8,341 nt of DNA, taken from the NCBI GenBank assembly GCA_030627475.1, contig DAOURZ010000043.1:1-8341 (forward strand). Reading direction: 5' to 3'. Of this stretch, positions 6,497-8,341 are shown piece by piece; position 1 is the first letter of the stretch, and every line of letters starts with the position of its first letter. Made by a program: the position numbers and the translations under genes. The notes under the pieces were generated by a model. That model saw nothing but the letters and a program-made list of their open reading frames with translations, was not told the DNA's origin and did no database searches. The DNA comes from Deltaproteobacteria bacterium (lineage in GTDB: Bacteria; Desulfobacterota; Desulfobacteria; Desulfobacterales; ETH-SRB1).

Positions 6497-6504
6497 AAGG
6501 AGGA
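6497..6504 (+). promoter_or_regulatory. Shine-Dalgarno of fhs, decides the start codon
   Basis: AAGGAGGA lies 4 nt before the ATG at 6509. This strong site selects the ATG over the in-frame TTG 84 nt upstream, which has no ribosome site. Confidence 0.9.
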
Positions 6505-6508
6505 ATTT

Positions 6509-8272
6509 ATGTCTCTTGATCCAACCAAACATCAAGATTGGGAAATAGCTGAAGATGCGGAAAAAAACATGAAAACTGTTTATCAACTGGGTGAGGCGCT
6601 CGGACTTGAGAAAGAAGAGTTGCTTCCGCATGGGCATTATGTGGCAAAAATAGATTTTGCAAAGGTTGTTAAACGTTTTGAAGGAAAGCCGGATGCAAAA
6701 TATATTGATGTAACAGCTATAACCCCAACTCCGCTTGGAGAAGGAAAAAGCACTTCTGCGATGGGATTGGTGCAGGGATTTGGTAAAAGAGGCAAACGAG
6801 TAATAGGAGCTATCCGCCAGCCTTCCGGCGGTCCCACAATGAATATTAAGGGCAGTGCTGCAGGGGGCGGGCTTGCGCAGTGTATTCCTCTTACACCTTT
6901 TTCACTCGGTCTGACCGGCGATATTAATGCCATCATGAATGCACATAATCTGGCCATGGTAGCTTTGACATCAAGGATGCAGCATGAAAATAATTATTCT
7001 GACGAGATACTGAATAGAAAGAATTTAAAACGACTGAATATTAATCCAAAAAATATTGAAATGGGATGGATAATTGATTTTTGTGCTCAGTCCCTCCGTA
7101 ATATAGTAATAGGTCTTGGTGGAAAAATGGACGGTTTTCCCATGCAGTCCAAATTTGCGATTGCTGTAAGTTCTGAAATTATGGCTATTCTTGCTGTTGC
7201 TACAAGTTTGAAAGATATGCGCGAGCGAATGGGTAAAATAGTTGTAGCCTATAACAAAGATGGCGGACCTGTTACTACAGCAGACCTTGAAGTTGACGGC
7301 GCAATGACCGCATGGATGGTAGAAGCCCTGAATCCGAATCTCATGCAGACACTGGAAGGTCAACCGGTTCTTGTACATGCAGGACCATTTGCAAACATAG
7401 CTATAGGACAATCATCAATTATCGCAGACAGGGTTGGATTAAAACTCGCAGATTATCATATTACTGAAAGTGGTTTTGGAGCAGATATAGGTTTTGAGAA
7501 ATTCTGGAACTTGAAATGCCGTTTTAGTGGGATGAAGCCCCATTGTGCTGTAGTGGTTGCAACCATTCGTGCATTAAAATGTCATGGTGGCGGACCTCCT
7601 TTACCTCCCGGCAAGCCTATGGATCCTGCATATCTTGAGGAGCATGTGGACTGGGTCGAAAAGGGATGCGCAAACCTGGTTCGGCATATTAAAACGGTTA
7701 AAAAGGCCGGTATAAACCCGGTTGTTTGTATCAATTCATTCTATACCGATACAAAGGATGAGATAAATGTCGTTCGCAGGTTGGCTGAAGCTGCAGGCTC
7801 CAGAGTTGCTGTTTCGGATCACTGGCTTAAAGGCGGTGACGGAGCGTTGGAGTTTGCCGATGCAGTAATTGATGCATGTGAGGAGGAAAACAATTTTCGT
7901 TTTCTATACGACATTGATACTCCATTACGAAAACGGATTGAGCTAATTGCAAAAGAAGTATACGGAGCTGACGGCGTTAGCTATACTACTGAAGCCGAAG
8001 CTAAAGCCAAGAGAATAGAACAGGATCCGGAACTGGCAAAATTGGGTACATGTATGGTCAAAACTCACCTGAGCCTTTCTCATGATCCAACTAAAAAAGG
8101 AGTTCCGACTGGGTGGACTCTGCCTATCCGGGATATTCTGACATATCAGGGCGCAGGATTTATTGTGCCGGTTGCAGGAGCCATCAGCCTTATGCCTGGC
8201 ACAGCCTCGGATCCGGCCTACAGACGTATTGATGTAGATGTCGAGACCGGAAAAGTTAAAGGGCTTTTTTAG
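6509..8272 (+). CDS. fhs: formate--tetrahydrofolate ligase (10-formyl-THF synthetase)
   Basis: The enzyme joins formate to tetrahydrofolate with ATP hydrolysis to give 10-formyl-THF, the first folate step of the Wood-Ljungdahl methyl branch and a source of one-carbon units. The 587-aa protein, counted from the ATG behind AAGGAGGA, is about 30 residues longer than the Moorella-type enzyme. Motifs: P-loop [11 protein letters not shown] (72-82), first family signature in the form [13 protein letters not shown] (112-124), LTGDINAI (135-142), NLMQTLEG (277-284), [19 protein letters not shown] (289-307), second signature [12 protein letters not shown] (350-361), [13 protein letters not shown] VKTHLSLSH (517-525) and the C-terminal GLF. 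The first signature departs from the usual KGGAAGGGY at two positions. Many blocks look closer to the synthetase domain of eukaryotic C1-THF synthase than to the clostridial enzyme. A probable folD follows after 43 nt, suggesting an operon. Function is firm. Confidence 0.97.
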   Translation: MSLDPTKHQDWEIAEDAEKNMKTVYQLGEALGLEKEELLPHGHYVAKIDFAKVVKRFEGKPDAKYIDVTAITPTPLGEGKSTSAMGLVQGFGKRGKRVIGAIRQPSGGPTMNIKGSAAGGGLAQCIPLTPFSLGLTGDINAIMNAHNLAMVALTSRMQHENNYSDEILNRKNLKRLNINPKNIEMGWIIDFCAQSLRNIVIGLGGKMDGFPMQSKFAIAVSSEIMAILAVATSLKDMRERMGKIVVAYNKDGGPVTTADLEVDGAMTAWMVEALNPNLMQTLEGQPVLVHAGPFANIAIGQSSIIADRVGLKLADYHITESGFGADIGFEKFWNLKCRFSGMKPHCAVVVATIRALKCHGGGPPLPPGKPMDPAYLEEHVDWVEKGCANLVRHIKTVKKAGINPVVCINSFYTDTKDEINVVRRLAEAAGSRVAVSDHWLKGGDGALEFADAVIDACEEENNFRFLYDIDTPLRKRIELIAKEVYGADGVSYTTEAEAKAKRIEQDPELAKLGTCMVKTHLSLSHDPTKKGVPTGWTLPIRDILTYQGAGFIVPVAGAISLMPGTASDPAYRRIDVDVETGKVKGLF

Positions 8273-8293
8273 ACAATTTTCAATTCAAAACCG

Positions 8294-8311
8294 GGAGATT
8301 TAGGAGATTTA
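8294..8311 (+). repeat. tandem 9-bp repeat carrying the folD ribosome site
   Basis: GGAGATTTA occurs twice in direct tandem (8294-8302 and 8303-8311). The second copy, with the preceding A, gives AGGAGA (8302-8307) 8 nt before the folD ATG. The first copy, GGGAG (8293-8297), is a duplicate purine-rich site too far upstream to be the main one. Confidence 0.7.
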
Positions 8312-8315
8312 AATA

Positions 8316-8341
8316 ATGTCTGCAAAAATTATCAGTGGAAC
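8316..8341 (+). CDS. folD: start of probable FolD (methylene-THF dehydrogenase/cyclohydrolase), truncated
   Basis: Only eight complete codons are present, reading MSAKIISG, before the window ends. FolD proteins commonly open with M-x-AKII-[DS]-G, and FolD catalyses the two steps after 10-formyl-THF (to methenyl- and then methylene-THF), so the position directly behind fhs fits. An AGGAGA ribosome site lies 8 nt upstream and the gene is 43 nt after fhs, suggesting co-transcription. With so few residues the call rests largely on context. Confidence 0.7.

Larger units (their letters stand above)
5971..6508. other. 538-bp AT-rich non-coding region between tRNA-Gly and fhs
   Basis: This region separates the minus-strand tRNA gene from the plus-strand fhs. 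It contains the tRNA promoter, a loosely palindromic segment bounded by a 9-bp direct repeat, a hairpin with an eight-T tract, AT-rich DNA with weak promoter-like hexamers, and the structured fhs leader. Short frames exist on both strands (for example a 21-codon minus frame starting near 6106) but none has a ribosome site or recognisable product. The TTG-initiated extension of fhs (6425) is not believed. Confidence 0.6.

Noticed and set aside
6425..6508. 28-codon TTG-initiated extension of fhs
   Set aside because: The ATG at 6509 has a strong Shine-Dalgarno 4 nt upstream and its product begins like other family members; the extension lies in the structured leader.
6374..6508. Known THF riboswitch upstream of fhs
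   Set aside because: The leader does not match the conserved THF riboswitch core as I recall it, so no riboswitch was called.
7025..7411. Minus-strand frames opposite fhs (also 6637-6957)
   Set aside because: They lie wholly inside a well-supported gene and show no independent signals.

Overview
The window suggests a moderately AT-rich Gram-negative bacterium, most likely of the Desulfobacterota (Desulfobacterales-like, probably a sulfate reducer or syntroph). This is inferred from the style of the IF-2 and NusA proteins, the order nusA-infB-DUF503-rbfA-nrnA, and a monofunctional formate--tetrahydrofolate ligase followed by folD, as in organisms with a Wood-Ljungdahl methyl branch. No search could be run, so the taxonomy is tentative.

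Layout. Positions 1-5424 hold a minus-strand translation/transcription operon, read right to left: nusA, infB, a DUF503 (YlxP) gene, rbfA, and the 5' part of nrnA, which runs off the left edge. The last three genes are tightly packed: a 4-nt ATGA overlap between DUF503 and rbfA, then a 32-nt overlap between rbfA and nrnA. The nusA-infB junction carries a 78-bp palindromic insert flanked by a 6-bp direct repeat. Removing the insert and one repeat copy rebuilds a compact stop/Shine-Dalgarno/start junction.

Positions 5425-6508 are a gene-poor hub. It contains a minus-strand intrinsic terminator (5551-5580), a 141-bp imperfect palindrome with a 6-bp target-site-like duplication (a probable MITE, 5713-5853), a small hairpin, a tRNA-Gly(CCC) gene with encoded CCA and its own sigma70-type promoter, and a less certain palindromic segment with a T-tract. 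rimP, usually just upstream of nusA, is not present as an intact gene.

Positions 6509-8341 run on the plus strand: fhs (formate--tetrahydrofolate ligase, 587 aa), then, after 43 nt, the first codons of a probable folD. The two enzymes would take formate through 10-formyl-THF to methenyl- and methylene-THF. The fhs leader can fold into hairpins and carries an exact 8-bp direct repeat spaced 21 bp apart.

The least ordinary content is the set of small palindromic insertions in non-coding DNA, especially the one at the nusA-infB junction, and the eukaryote-like sequence of the Fhs. No CRISPR array, transposase gene, defence system or rRNA was seen.
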